Shown here: in pieces, positions 16,748-24,265 of the stretch | Layout of the letters: each line of letters begins with the position of its first letter | How positions within the stretch are numbered: position 1 is the first letter of the stretch | NCBI RefSeq assembly: GCF_014779595.1 | Contig: NZ_JACXZT010000019.1 | Coordinates: forward strand, 411,185-475,184 | Reading direction: 5' to 3' | Source: Halomonas sp. ML-15 | GTDB lineage: Bacteria > Pseudomonadota > Gammaproteobacteria > Pseudomonadales > Halomonadaceae | Length of the DNA stretch: 64,000 nt | Made by a program: the position numbers and the translations under genes | The notes under the pieces: model-generated | What the model saw: only the letters and a program-made list of their open reading frames with translations | Told to the model about the DNA's origin: nothing | Databases searched by the model: none

Positions 16748-17308
16748 AGAAGACATCGGTCGATTAATATACCTGACAATATTTACGCCACCTAACGACA
16801 TGTGAGTAAGACCACAATTATCATGTGGGAAGCGCGTTTTATTTGGTAAAGCCAATATGCTGTTTAATAATTCGCGAAGCACATGCCCGTGAGTCACTAC
16901 CAAGATTCTAGAAAAAGACTGGGTTTCGATCAACTTGTGTGCCTCCGCCACACGCCCCATAAATGCACCTGGAGCCTCATTTTCCTGAGGGTAGTAATAA
17001 CCCGATGCGTGGAGGCAATACTTAGGCTCTTCTCGAGCAGGAGACTCGCCCAGTAGTAAATGTCCTTCAGCCAAGCATGGATGCACTTCTATCTTTGTCT
17101 TGGCGACCTCCGCAAAAGGGCGAATGGTGTCCAATGCCCTCGGGTATGGAGAGCACAGAATGCCTTCTATCTCAAATGACAAGAGGCGTTCAATGATGCT
17201 TTGCGCCTGACTGTGGCCGTGCTGTGTGAGCGGATCATTACTTCCTGCGGCGAGCTCACCATTGCGATTATTCTCTGTCTCTGCGTGTCTCAAGAGGAAT
17301 ACGTCCAT
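16742..17308 (-). CDS. Histidine phosphatase family protein (cassette)
   Basis: 188 aa, phosphoglycerate-mutase/SixA-type fold. The catalytic RHAET motif is at residues 7-11 (MDVFLLRHAETENN), the second-half Arg in CSPYPRALDT at about 54 and the second catalytic His in VVTHGHVLRELL at about 138. It probably dephosphorylates a small phospho-metabolite; the substrate is unknown. It ends inside its attC. Confidence 0.88.
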   Translation of the reverse strand: MDVFLLRHAETENNRNGELAAGSNDPLTQHGHSQAQSIIERLLSFEIEGILCSPYPRALDTIRPFAEVAKTKIEVHPCLAEGHLLLGESPAREEPKYCLHASGYYYPQENEAPGAFMGRVAEAHKLIETQSFSRILVVTHGHVLRELLNSILALPNKTRFPHDNCGLTHMSLGGVNIVRYINRPMSSV

Positions 17309-17324
17309 ACTTTATCTCTCTCGT

Positions 17325-17370
17325 GCTAATTTTCACCGATGCGACGCAGGAACGCTCGCTATAGTTAACT
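17325..17370 (-). other. Degenerate attC-like site (130-aa cassette)
   Basis: On the minus strand GAGTTAACTATAG lies near the gene's 3' end with GCGTTCC further on. The R' half is not clean. Confidence 0.3.
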
Positions 17371-17405
17371 CCGTACTGCAATGATTTCTTCGATAACCTG
17401 CAGCA

Positions 17406-17798
17406 CTACCCCTTTAACTCAATCCAATCCTCATATTGCCTCGGATCGACTTCTTCTACAGCGACCGGGATTACTGGTACACGTGATAGCCATTGGTCCG
17501 GAGCAACCAATTCGAATGTGGCACTGGGCACTTTGTAAACATACCCTATAGTTCCCCAAACGACTTCAGTGTCGCGGAGAATAATGCGTGGAGGCTGGCA
17601 TGAGGTATCAACAGAGAAAAGCGCATCGCTGGACTTGGAAACGAAGGAGATCGCAAACGGAATAGCCAGCTCACGGCGTGCCACAGCATAAATCCCTGAC
17701 TCGTTATCGGCTGGGCCACTGTAACCGACAGCCTGCTTAGGCATCAGCCGCTCAGATAGTGTCCTTGATCCATGGTACAGGTATGCAGGCTTATCCAT
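17406..17798 (-). CDS. Hypothetical cassette protein, 130 aa
   Basis: Small soluble protein beginning MDKPAYLYHGSRTLSERL, followed by a segment in which ESGIYAVARRELAIPFAISFV resembles the YHGS...GVYAT/A...AL pattern of a widespread uncharacterised family with a possible ADP-ribosyltransferase-like fold. This link is by memory of the pattern only. The ATG directly follows the upstream cassette junction. Function unknown. Confidence 0.7.
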   Translation of the reverse strand: MDKPAYLYHGSRTLSERLMPKQAVGYSGPADNESGIYAVARRELAIPFAISFVSKSSDALFSVDTSCQPPRIILRDTEVVWGTIGYVYKVPSATFELVAPDQWLSRVPVIPVAVEEVDPRQYEDWIELKG

Positions 17799-17805
17799 TG
17801 ATCTC

Positions 17806-17885
17806 TATCCGTTCCGACGGCCAGCTTCTACGATGTCGCAAGCGCCTAGTGTATGGACCCATCCGTTGCAAGCGCTCATTCGGCT
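17806..17885 (-). other. Degenerate attC-like site (Nudix cassette)
   Basis: On the minus strand the site runs from GCCGAATGAGCG, overlapping the Nudix stop, to CGGAACGGATAG. Complementary inner blocks (GCGCTTGCAACGG and GCGCTTGCG) are visible, but consensus bases are eroded. Confidence 0.4.
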
Positions 17886-18277
17886 TGTACACACAGCAAC
17901 GCGCAACCGCTTCTGCTAAAGGCATCTTGGATACGCTGAACATGGCGAGGCAGCGTATTTGAAGGTAAATGGTCTTTATGAAACCACTGGATATCGTCAG
18001 CTTCATCGCTAAGGGAAATAGCTCCACCCGTTCCAGTACACAAAAAAGTAAATACTACAGTCTCCTGCTCAGGCACAGAGTAAACACCGACAAGCCGCTC
18101 AACTCGTACAATGAGACCGACTTCTTCTAAAACTTCACGCTGTGCAGCTTTCCAAGGAGCTTCCAGAGGTTCTACTTTTCCCCCAGGCAAGTTCCACGCA
18201 TCGAAGTCTCTCCGATGACACAGTAAAACACGTGACACATCGTCCAGAATAACAGCAAATGCTCCGAGGTTATGCAC
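17876..18277 (-). CDS. Nudix hydrolase (cassette)
   Basis: 133 aa with a complete Nudix box, GGKVEPLEAPWKAAQ then REVLEEVGL (GX5EX7REUXEEXGU), at about residues 32-54. It hydrolyses nucleoside-diphosphate-linked compounds; the substrate is unknown. The GTG start is chosen because GGGAG lies 8 nt upstream; an upstream TTG would overlap that ribosome site. Confidence 0.88.
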   Translation of the reverse strand: MHNLGAFAVILDDVSRVLLCHRRDFDAWNLPGGKVEPLEAPWKAAQREVLEEVGLIVRVERLVGVYSVPEQETVVFTFLCTGTGGAISLSDEADDIQWFHKDHLPSNTLPRHVQRIQDAFSRSGCALLCVQAE

Positions 18278-18311
18278 CGTAAATCTCCCTAGCAAGCCCT
18301 ACCTTTTCCAT

Positions 18312-18373
18312 AAGCAACGCGAGGAGCGAGCGTCCGGCAACCGTATGCGGTGACTTTAATGGCGTGGTTAAAA
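18312..18373 (-). other. attC site (nucleotidyltransferase cassette)
   Basis: R'' TTTTAAC contains the gene's TAA stop, and R' is GTTGCTTA. Inner arms CCACGCC and the GGACGCTCGCTCC block give a compact foldable site. Confidence 0.6.
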
Positions 18374-18913
18374 AATGACCACCAGTCTTGGCCAAATTTC
18401 CAACCACCGTTTGGACGTAATGCGCTCGTTAAAGTCCTTAAACTTTGGCCTTTTAGTATTCATAGTTATCGTAAAATTGAACAGGGGTGATAAACCAAAT
18501 GGAGACACTATCACAATGTTTCCAGAATGATTCATAGCAGCACCGACCGCCGTTTCGACCTCAACCCAGTAGCTCATTGCATCTGAGGTTGAAGTGTAGG
18601 GTTTATCGTCGTTTCGCTTGTGCATTCGTGCTTGGTTCTTTACTGACCATGGAACATCCAAGACGCTTCTGAGTTTCTGTTCAAGCTGCCAATCTCTAAT
18701 TTCGGAGCTATCTTTTGGATCAAAATATATCAGATCGATATCGTTCAGTGCAGTCAGCGATGCAAATCCATGAATATTGTCCCAAACCAGGTTCCGCACG
18801 AATCCCGCAGCAAGACACCAATCTGGCAGGTCGAGGCTTGCGGCAACGGAGAGCGCTCGCACTCGCTCGGCATCGTCTTCTATCCATTGATAGATTCTGT
18901 CTTCATAATTCAT
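18368..18913 (-). CDS. Nucleotidyltransferase family protein (DUF925 type, cassette)
   Basis: 181 aa. GFVRNLVWDNIHG at about residue 36 is followed by the NDIDLIYFDPKD motif (DxD metal ligands) at about 57, as in the minimal nucleotidyltransferase family often called DUF925. A conserved VETAVGAA segment follows. It probably transfers a nucleotide to an unknown acceptor. The stop codon is embedded in the attC. Confidence 0.82.
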   Translation of the reverse strand: MNYEDRIYQWIEDDAERVRALSVAASLDLPDWCLAAGFVRNLVWDNIHGFASLTALNDIDLIYFDPKDSSEIRDWQLEQKLRSVLDVPWSVKNQARMHKRNDDKPYTSTSDAMSYWVEVETAVGAAMNHSGNIVIVSPFGLSPLFNFTITMNTKRPKFKDFNERITSKRWLEIWPRLVVIF

Positions 18914-18919
18914 AATGTT

Positions 18920-19030
18920 GCCTAAACGAACCTACAAAAAGCTCGATTCTGAGCTCTTCCCATCGCCTGCTTTATGAACTCTTATATTAAATACAGAACA
19001 AGCGATTATATTAACAATGAAGCCTAACTG
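18920..19030 (-). other. attC-like site of the antitoxin cassette
   Basis: R' half-site GTTTAGGC on the minus strand, preceded by GAATCGAGCTTTTTGTAGG. The whole segment is homologous to the end of another cassette at about 24106-24265. The R'' end is uncertain. Confidence 0.45.
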
Positions 19031-19031
19031 G

Positions 19032-19217
19032 CTATTTCGATTTCTTAGTGATGTCAAAGCACTCATCGCCGGCATTCTTCGGATACCAGGACAGCATTGT
19101 CACGCTTACCCATAATGACAATTGGCTGATGTGGCTCGAGGTTTCATCAATCAACAGATAAAGCTCTCTACGCGCCTCAGTGGCTGTGATTCCGGTCATA
19201 ACGTGACTCTTGTCCAC
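19032..19217 (-). pseudogene. Phd/YefM-type antitoxin remnant (cassette)
   Basis: The first ~25 codons after an internal Met (MTGITATEARRELYLLIDET) are a typical YefM/Phd N-terminus. A frame change follows: in the shifted frame the DNA reads QPIVIMGKRDNAVLVSEE, the expected next strand and helix, and then stops. No intact toxin partner is present. The cassette therefore holds a dead antitoxin fragment. Confidence 0.7.
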
Positions 19218-19260
19218 CCAAGCGTAGGCCTCTCTGTACGTACGTCAGGGCAAACATCAT

Positions 19261-19329
19261 GCATAACAATAGAGATTATCAGGCGTTGGACCTCCCCCTC
19301 TACAGTGGACACGCCACCTTCAGTTAATC
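19261..19329 (-). other. attC site (methyltransferase cassette)
   Basis: R'' GATTAAC and R' GTTATGC on the minus strand. Inner arms GGCGTGTCC and GGTCCAACGCC are complementary. Confidence 0.65.
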
Positions 19330-19379
19330 TCTCTGAACTCTATCGGAATCCGGTAACCAAGGCCACTTGCAGCCGATTA

Positions 19380-19973
19380 TTAAACGATTTTCTGAGCAAC
19401 GACAGAGTACGTGTGCCAGTATTTTTTCCTCCCAGCCAATGTCATGCCCTCTGAACTATGTTCATAGACATCGATCATCTTAAAACCCCTATCAAAAATA
19501 TTATGTAACTCATCGCGTGTGTGAATCGTAAGATCACCGCGCTCCGTTCTTGCCCAAGAGTCGTTCGGTCCCATAAAATGGCCACAAAACACGCCGCCAA
19601 GAACAAGCGATTGAGTGATCTTCATCCAAGCAATAGGAAACAACTTCGGTGGACAAAAGAACAGGCTGGAACAAGCGCTTATCAAAGAGGAATGCGGATA
19701 CTCAAATCGATCAAAGCTGCAGACTCGGGGAAAGACATTCTCATTAAGGTGGATGTGACACACCTCCTCCAAGCGGGCAATGGCCGCGTCACTTCTGTCA
19801 TACGCGTGTACCGTAAAACCACTCTCAGCCAAGTGTAGAGTGTCCCGCCCAGCACCACAGCCCGCATCCACCGCCACTTTCGGCAGTGGAGTATCAATCA
19901 CATCTATAGCCATCTTGAGATGAGGATATACATCTACGGCCAAGGATCGCTCATGGTAGACCTGCTCACTCAT
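19380..19973 (-). CDS. SAM-dependent methyltransferase (cassette)
   Basis: 197 aa class I methyltransferase, TehB-like. Motif I is VAVDAGCGAGRDTLHLAESGF at about residues 31-51, with YDRSDAAIARLEEV after it. The chosen ATG (MSEQVYHERSLAVDVYP) lies inside the cassette; a 31-codon upstream extension would start within the neighbouring attC. Substrate unknown. TehB relatives handle tellurite or thiopurines, so detoxification is possible. Confidence 0.85.
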   Translation of the reverse strand: MSEQVYHERSLAVDVYPHLKMAIDVIDTPLPKVAVDAGCGAGRDTLHLAESGFTVHAYDRSDAAIARLEEVCHIHLNENVFPRVCSFDRFEYPHSSLISACSSLFFCPPKLFPIAWMKITQSLVLGGVFCGHFMGPNDSWARTERGDLTIHTRDELHNIFDRGFKMIDVYEHSSEGMTLAGRKKYWHTYSVVAQKIV

Positions 19974-19990
19974 GCTCGACTCCCAATAAA

Positions 19991-20055
19991 TTTTACGCCA
20001 AGCTCTGCTGGAGCAGGCCATACGGCCTGCTATCAGCTGAAGTGAAGTGTTATAA
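19991..20055 (-). other. attC site (SRPBCC cassette)
   Basis: R'' TTATAAC contains the gene's TAA stop, and R' is CGTAAAA. A near-perfect inner hairpin (AGCAGGCCGTATGGCCTGCT) lies between. Good foldable attC despite the eroded R'. Confidence 0.65.
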
Positions 20056-20538
20056 ATTATTTTCAACTTGTATCTTTAGTTCAGACTGATAATTATTAGC
20101 AAATTCTTCCAAATCGATAAACAGCGCATTAATGACACGAAAAAATGGATTAGCTATGGACACAGACTCTGTAGATCTGAACCGTGTAACACTTTCATCT
20201 TCAGTCAGCTCTGCAACATAAGTTCCATTCACAGCACCGGAAAACGCCATCTCAAGTAAACGTGGTGGATCGGCGTGCATGATTTCAAATTCAATTGGCG
20301 CCCCGCTCTTTGGGTACTCAACAAATCGGGACGAATCAATAATCTCTACCCGATCTATACCACTTCTCCATAAAGGTTGATCTTCCCAAGATGTCATAAC
20401 AGACCATACTTTTTCGGCAGAAGCGTTAATTGATGTCTCAACAACGACCTCATTTTTCTCTGGCAATGACTTACCTACAAAATAGGTCACTCCAACCAAT
20501 GTGGCAATAAAACCAATGATTGAAAGTGCGATTCTCAT
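20050..20538 (-). CDS. SRPBCC-fold protein with N-terminal membrane anchor (cassette)
   Basis: 162 aa. Residues 4-24 form one transmembrane segment or uncleaved signal (ALSIIGFIATLVGVTYFVG). The remainder is a START/polyketide-cyclase-like SRPBCC domain (VVVETSINASAEKVWSVMTSWEDQPLW at about 31-57). Family members bind hydrophobic ligands. A perfect AGGAGG lies upstream, and a short open frame overlaps its start by ATGA. Confidence 0.8.
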   Translation of the reverse strand: MRIALSIIGFIATLVGVTYFVGKSLPEKNEVVVETSINASAEKVWSVMTSWEDQPLWRSGIDRVEIIDSSRFVEYPKSGAPIEFEIMHADPPRLLEMAFSGAVNGTYVAELTEDESVTRFRSTESVSIANPFFRVINALFIDLEEFANNYQSELKIQVENNL

Positions 20539-20645
20539 TTTACCACGTCCTCCTGACAGTTAGCGTAATCGGCATACTTTGGAGTGCCAACGGAGAGTCG
20601 GTCAGTGTTGACGCTGATATTCTGCAGCGTCTGTCCACTACTCAT
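20535..20645 (-). CDS. Possible short leader ORF before the SRPBCC gene
   Basis: 36 codons from ATG, ending in a TGA that overlaps the next gene's ATG (ATGA). The overlap is the only support. The peptide (MSSGQTLQNISVNTDRL ...) matches nothing I recognise, and its ribosome site is weak. It may equally be the decayed tail of an older cassette gene. Confidence 0.25.
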   Translation of the reverse strand: MSSGQTLQNISVNTDRLSVGTPKYADYANCQEDVVK

Positions 20646-20759
20646 TTCCAGCCTGGCACGCCCCAAGCTTGCTTGATTCAGTGACGAACTTCCCGCGCTT
20701 TCACCATATCAGATACTCTCTTGAATGCGTTTGTTGAGCAACATTCAATCTGGCACAAC

Positions 20760-20832
20760 GTCTAACTCAGCCCCGGTTTGGACGGCAGCGGAAACCGCTA
20801 CTATTCCCCAATGAAATGATCATACGCCAACA
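20760..20832 (-). other. Degenerate attC-like site (HHH-2 cassette)
   Basis: R' half-site GTTAGAC is clear. Inner GCGGTTTCCGC hairpin and GTCCAAACC are present. The R'' end next to the gene stop is eroded. Confidence 0.5.
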
Positions 20833-20833
20833 C

Positions 20834-21070
20834 CTAAAAACCTTGCCTCGCCCTTTCTATTGCAGACTTGACCGCCGATAAGGCTTGAGGACTATTCTTC
20901 CAACAGGTGGTTCTAAGCATAGACGCAACTCTTTCAGCAATTTCTTGCGGCTCATAGTTTGCTAACTCGGTGAAAGAATCTATACCTATTTCCTCAAAGC
21001 GCTTAACTACTGTTGGTCCAACCCCCTTCACTTCGAGTAAAGCGGTCCTTTCTGATTCACTGAACGCCAT
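20834..21070 (-). CDS. Small helix-hairpin-helix protein, copy 2 (cassette)
   Basis: 78 aa. The HhH motif LLEVKGVGPTVVKRFEEIGI lies at residues 11-30, followed by VASMLRTTCWKNSPQALSAV. It is likely to bind DNA non-specifically, by family analogy. The start MAFSESERTALL is preferred because a paralogue at 29917 begins at the equivalent residue. The two proteins are about 76% identical (59 of 78). Confidence 0.82.
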   Translation of the reverse strand: MAFSESERTALLEVKGVGPTVVKRFEEIGIDSFTELANYEPQEIAERVASMLRTTCWKNSPQALSAVKSAIERARQGF

Positions 21071-21088
21071 ACCTGAATTCCTTAAGCC

Positions 21089-21176
21089 ACGTAACGCGGA
21101 CCGCACCGCTGGTCTTTACGGAGCGGATCGGCGTAAAGGAGATCCGCATGTCGTGTGTTGTCATGCACTGTTAGAC
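21089..21176 (-). other. attC site (nitroreductase cassette)
   Basis: R'' GTCTAAC and R' GTTACGT on the minus strand. Long complementary inner arms (GCGGATCTCCTTTACGCC and GGTGCGGTCCGC blocks) give an 88-bp foldable site. Confidence 0.75.
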
Positions 21177-21179
21177 ATC

Positions 21180-21794
21180 CTACCGCTGACCGATACACAG
21201 CAGTGCAGCAGGTTCCAAGTCTAAAGGCAACCTCAATGTTTTCTTCGCCTTTGAATCATCGAATCCTGCCACTAGAACACAACCAACTCCGAGAGCAGTA
21301 CTCTGGAGATGGACGTTTTGTGCTAAAGCCCCCATTTCCATATATACATAGCGAGCACCGCGCACTCCCTGCGGGGGCTGAGATTCAAAGCGCTGAACCG
21401 CCTCTCCAAGGTTCGCGGCAACCCCGATGATGAGAGCCGCTTCTTTTAACCATGGTTGGTCGCCAATCCCTAGCTCTTTCAGTGCCCTTTCCGAAACACG
21501 GCCACCAATTAGCTTTAACGAATGGCTATCAGCCTGATACTCATAGGTACCCGGCTCAAGTTCCGCTACACGCTGCACCAAGATTGTTAGACGCAGCGGG
21601 TATAACCCTCCTGCCGATGGTGTTGCTCTTTTGTGGTCTAGCCCTGTTACTCCTTGTGCCGACCAAAGCAATTGAGACACAACACTTATAGGTAACGGTG
21701 CATCCGTATACTCCCTCACGCTGCGCCGAGCCTCGATACAGCTAACCAGCGACTCAGAGTTTTTCAATTCTGGTGCAGGTAACTGGAAGATCAT
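21180..21794 (-). CDS. SagB-type nitroreductase family protein (cassette)
   Basis: 204 aa FMN-dependent nitroreductase fold. Motifs are RRSVREYTDAPLPISVVSQLLWSAQGVTG at about residues 23-51, RATPSAGGLYPL at about 56 and ALGVGCVLVAGFDD near the C-terminus. It may reduce nitro or quinone compounds with NAD(P)H. The ATG with GGGAGC upstream lies just inside the cassette boundary; an earlier in-frame start would be in the next attC. Confidence 0.88.
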   Translation of the reverse strand: MIFQLPAPELKNSESLVSCIEARRSVREYTDAPLPISVVSQLLWSAQGVTGLDHKRATPSAGGLYPLRLTILVQRVAELEPGTYEYQADSHSLKLIGGRVSERALKELGIGDQPWLKEAALIIGVAANLGEAVQRFESQPPQGVRGARYVYMEMGALAQNVHLQSTALGVGCVLVAGFDDSKAKKTLRLPLDLEPAALLCIGQR

Positions 21795-21810
21795 GCGATT
21801 GCTCCCTATA

Positions 21811-21893
21811 CATAACGCTTGCAACATGCACGCCCGCGGAATGGAACCGAAGGCGCAATGTAGTGGGCGTCGCCGTGCGTGGCCTGGCTAGAC
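21811..21893 (-). other. attC site (NIPSNAP cassette)
   Basis: R'' GTCTAGC and R' GTTATG. Complementary inner blocks GGCCACGCACGGCGACGCCC and GGGCGTGCATG are visible. The downstream gene's stop lies within it. Confidence 0.7.
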
Positions 21894-22202
21894 GCTGCCC
21901 TCAAGAACGGGCCGGAAGAAGCTCCGCTCATAACTGAGAATGCAGCGAGTATCTTCCGCATACTTGAAGGCCGCTTGACATTCCGGGTCGTCAAATGATT
22001 CCAATCGATACTGCTCATAAGCTGCGAAACTAGGGAAGGTAAAAAGTGCAAGTGCCACATTATTCGCGCCCTCCGAGGGAAGAAAGTACCCATGATGCTG
22101 GCCACCAAACTTCTCGACGAGCGGAATCCATAGCTTTGCGTAGTACTCAAACTCTTTGAGCTGGTATGGATCGATGATATAGCGCAGATAGCAGGTTAGC
22201 AT
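21888..22202 (-). CDS. NIPSNAP family protein (cassette)
   Basis: 104 aa ferredoxin-like dimeric alpha+beta barrel. The N-terminus MLTCYLRYIIDPYQLKEFEYYAKLW and GGQHHGYFLPSEGANNVALALFTFPSFAAYE are standard NIPSNAP signatures. Function in bacteria is unclear; members are often linked to small-molecule metabolism. The stop codon lies in the attC. Confidence 0.87.
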   Translation of the reverse strand: MLTCYLRYIIDPYQLKEFEYYAKLWIPLVEKFGGQHHGYFLPSEGANNVALALFTFPSFAAYEQYRLESFDDPECQAAFKYAEDTRCILSYERSFFRPVLEGSV

Positions 22203-22248
22203 ATTGCTCCTTGTCTTATCCGTAAACGGATGGCCTCAATTTCGATGC

Positions 22249-22307
22249 ATCTAACGCTGGAGCCGAGCCGCGGCCATCAGGCCGCCGGCTCCGGTGGCTT
22301 GTTCGAT
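22249..22307 (-). other. attC site (GST cassette)
   Basis: A very clean 59-bp site: R'' ATCGAAC, R' GTTAGAT, inner arms AGCCACCGGAGCCGGCGGCC and GGCCGCGGCTCGGCTCC almost fully complementary. It encodes the last ~10 residues of the GST (NKPPEPAA). Confidence 0.85.
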
Positions 22308-22927
22308 GTGTCTTGCTGCAGAGCATCATCCATGCTCACGTAACCCGGCTGATTCCCCACCCGCTCAATCCAGGCCCGCACTGCAGGATACGGATCCAGG
22401 TCAAAACCGCCTTCATGCGCGACATGGGTATACGCGAAGAGACCAATATCAGCAATCGTGTAGTGCCCCGTGACAAGGAATGAGTGATGCTCCAAGTGCT
22501 GTTCCATTACCCCCAGGGCTGCATAACCGGGGGCCATCTTCTCTTGCAGCGCCTGTTTATAATGTTCGGGACGACCGAGGAACCGGATGATGTAGCGCGC
22601 CACAGCGATATACGGCTCATGGCTGTACTGCTCGAAGAAGAGCCACTGCAGCACCTGAGACCGCTCGTACCGGTCGACTGGCAAAAAGGGCGAGCCTTCA
22701 GCCAAATAGTGAAGAATCGCGTTCGACTCCGATAGGTACTGCCCTCGCCCCAACTCCAGCAACGGTATTTTTCCGTTGGGGTTCCTAGCAAGAAAGTCCG
22801 CTGAGCGTGTCTCGCCCTCCAGCGCACTGAGTTGCACCCACTCATGTTCACAGCCAAGCTGCAGCAGGAGGAGCTTGACCTTGTAGCAATTTCCGGATGT
22901 AAGGTCACCGTACACTTTTATCGACAT
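22277..22927 (-). CDS. Glutathione S-transferase family protein (cassette)
   Basis: 216 aa. The N-terminal thioredoxin-like domain (MSIKVYGDLTSGNCYKVKLL ... NPNGKIPLLELG) carries the cis-proline and an SESNAI glutathione-binding motif at about residue 66. An all-alpha C-terminal domain follows. It conjugates or reduces electrophiles with glutathione. The coding region runs about 30 bp into its attC, so the C-terminal tail is cassette-site encoded. Confidence 0.9.
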   Translation of the reverse strand: MSIKVYGDLTSGNCYKVKLLLLQLGCEHEWVQLSALEGETRSADFLARNPNGKIPLLELGRGQYLSESNAILHYLAEGSPFLPVDRYERSQVLQWLFFEQYSHEPYIAVARYIIRFLGRPEHYKQALQEKMAPGYAALGVMEQHLEHHSFLVTGHYTIADIGLFAYTHVAHEGGFDLDPYPAVRAWIERVGNQPGYVSMDDALQQDTSNKPPEPAA

Positions 22928-22941
22928 GCTATTTCCTTGTC

Positions 22942-23001
22942 ACCGAACGCTTTTAGCAGGGACACGACGTCAGGAGCGTCGCTTGCCTACACGTGCTAGG
23001 C
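22942..23001 (-). other. attC site (GNAT cassette)
   Basis: R'' GCCTAGC and R' GTTCGGT on the minus strand. The inner perfect hairpin AGCGACGCTCCTGACGTCG supports folding. It overlaps the gene's stop. Confidence 0.65.
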
Positions 23002-23466
23002 GCGCTCATCACTAATATATCTTGTCATGAAAACACTATTTGGGTCTTCGGCATAGCTACCAAACGGCTCGCATATCTTGAACCCGAAGGCTGAGTATAG
23101 CTTCCTTGCGGGTTCGAAGAACTCCATTGAACCAGTCTCAAGACTAAGTCGACTGTACCCACGCTTTTTAGCCTCAAGTATAATGTAGCTTAGAATTCTG
23201 GATGCCATACCTTTTCGCAAATAGGGCCGTGCGGTTCTCATCGATTTAATCTCTGCATGCTCCTCTGACAGATGCTTCAACGCCCCAACACCCACGAGAT
23301 CTTTACCGTCCCACATAGACCAAAACATGATGTCAGGTCCACGCAATCCATCCAGATCAAGCGCGTGCCGACTCTCAGGCGGAGCCGTTGGCGCCATTGA
23401 CTCAAGATGCTCGCGTATTAACGCGACAACTTGTGGACTTTCCAAATTATCAAGCCTTATTTCCAC
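22996..23466 (-). CDS. GNAT family N-acetyltransferase (cassette)
   Basis: 156 aa. The acetyl-CoA binding region is MRTARPYLRKGMASRILSYI at about residues 76-95, then RGYSRLSLETGSMEFFEPARKLYSAFGFKICEPF. This is the small-molecule/amino-acid acetyltransferase type. GTG start with AGGAGGCAGCT upstream. Substrate unknown. Confidence 0.87.
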   Translation of the reverse strand: MEIRLDNLESPQVVALIREHLESMAPTAPPESRHALDLDGLRGPDIMFWSMWDGKDLVGVGALKHLSEEHAEIKSMRTARPYLRKGMASRILSYIILEAKKRGYSRLSLETGSMEFFEPARKLYSAFGFKICEPFGSYAEDPNSVFMTRYISDERA

Positions 23467-23485
23467 AGCTGCCTCCTGACCAAAC

Positions 23486-23653
23486 GCATAACGAGGATTT
23501 ATAAAAACCTCGCCCCTATTTCCGATGGCGCTCCTAAGTAATATCTGGGTGTATTTTCGATTATGAGTGAACCGGATTCTAAAGATAACCCCTGTTTTTA
23601 GTTTATTTAATTATCAATTCGACTCGAGAAAGACCTTCGCCCTTTTCCTACAG
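23486..23653 (-). other. Cassette without a recognisable gene
   Basis: Bounded on the left by an R' half-site GTTATGC and on the right by the next attC. About 170 bp, AT-rich, with the perfect hairpin CGAGGTTTTTATAAATCCTCG beside the half-site. No minus-strand reading frame of note. It may be an ORF-less or decayed cassette. Confidence 0.4.
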
Positions 23654-23726
23654 CCTCAACGCGTTCCTTCAGCCAGCAGCGGCGAAGCGCAACGGAGCCG
23701 CTGTCGGATGCAAGGCATGGTTATGT
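23654..23726 (-). other. attC site (DUF3024 cassette)
   Basis: R'' CATAACC and R' GTTGAGG. Inner arms ACAGCGGCTCCGTTGCGC and GCGCTTCGCCGCTG are strongly complementary. Confidence 0.75.
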
Positions 23727-23737
23727 GGTTGGCCCCC

Positions 23738-24085
23738 TCACCCAAAGAAACACGCATATTCATCGGCCTCCACCACTGCCAGAAAATTGTCTATTGAGCG
23801 AACACTTGGCTGTGGCTCGTATCTGTGCCATTTTAGATCTGCCCGCTGCCAGTAGATCTTCCAACTACGATTCGATCTTACGTATGTCGCCTTTGCGATA
23901 GGAATTTCTATGCAATCCGATGGGTTATCCCATTGGGGCCTTACCTCGAAAATCTCAACGCTCTGACCCGTGATCCTGTGACCAAGATCAAGCTGATCTC
24001 GCAGATGCGCAGGCGGACGACGGCGCGCCATGAATCCACCCAGCGCTTTTTCGATTTTTTTGTGCTCAATCTCGCTTAGCGCCAT
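23738..24085 (-). CDS. DUF3024 protein (cassette)
   Basis: 115 aa, DUF3024. Characteristic stretches are RRRPPAHLRDQLDLGHRI at about residues 22-39 and KATYVRSNRSWKIYWQRADLKWHRYEP at about 66-92. This family is common in integron cassettes; its function is unknown. GAGGGTG precedes the ATG. Confidence 0.85.
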   Translation of the reverse strand: MALSEIEHKKIEKALGGFMARRRPPAHLRDQLDLGHRITGQSVEIFEVRPQWDNPSDCIEIPIAKATYVRSNRSWKIYWQRADLKWHRYEPQPSVRSIDNFLAVVEADEYACFFG

Positions 24086-24105
24086 TACACCCTCATAAGC
24101 ATGAA

Positions 24106-24165
24106 TGTTAACGAAGCTGTAGAAAAACCCGATTCCGAGCCCTCCCCACCGCCTGTTTTCTGATT
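24106..24165 (-). other. attC-like site (secreted protein cassette)
   Basis: R' half-site GTTAACA on the minus strand, preceded by GAATCGGGTTTTTCTACAGC. The adjoining ~150 bp is homologous to the end of the antitoxin cassette at 18920-19090. The R'' end is uncertain. Confidence 0.4.
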
Positions 24166-24265
24166 TTGTGTACCGCCCAGCAAACGGACAATTTTCTTGG
24201 CCAAGGAGCCTAGCTGACTATTTCGGCTCCTCAATGATGTCAAAGGCACTCACCACCACAGGAGA

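Noticed and set aside
19521-19838. 105-codon plus-strand frame opposite the methyltransferase
   Set aside because: Opposite strand to every cassette gene, inside a methyltransferase with a clear motif I, and with no family resemblance.
23567-23797. 76-codon plus-strand frame in the ORF-less cassette
   Set aside because: It crosses an attC site and reads against the array direction, with no ribosome site or family resemblance.
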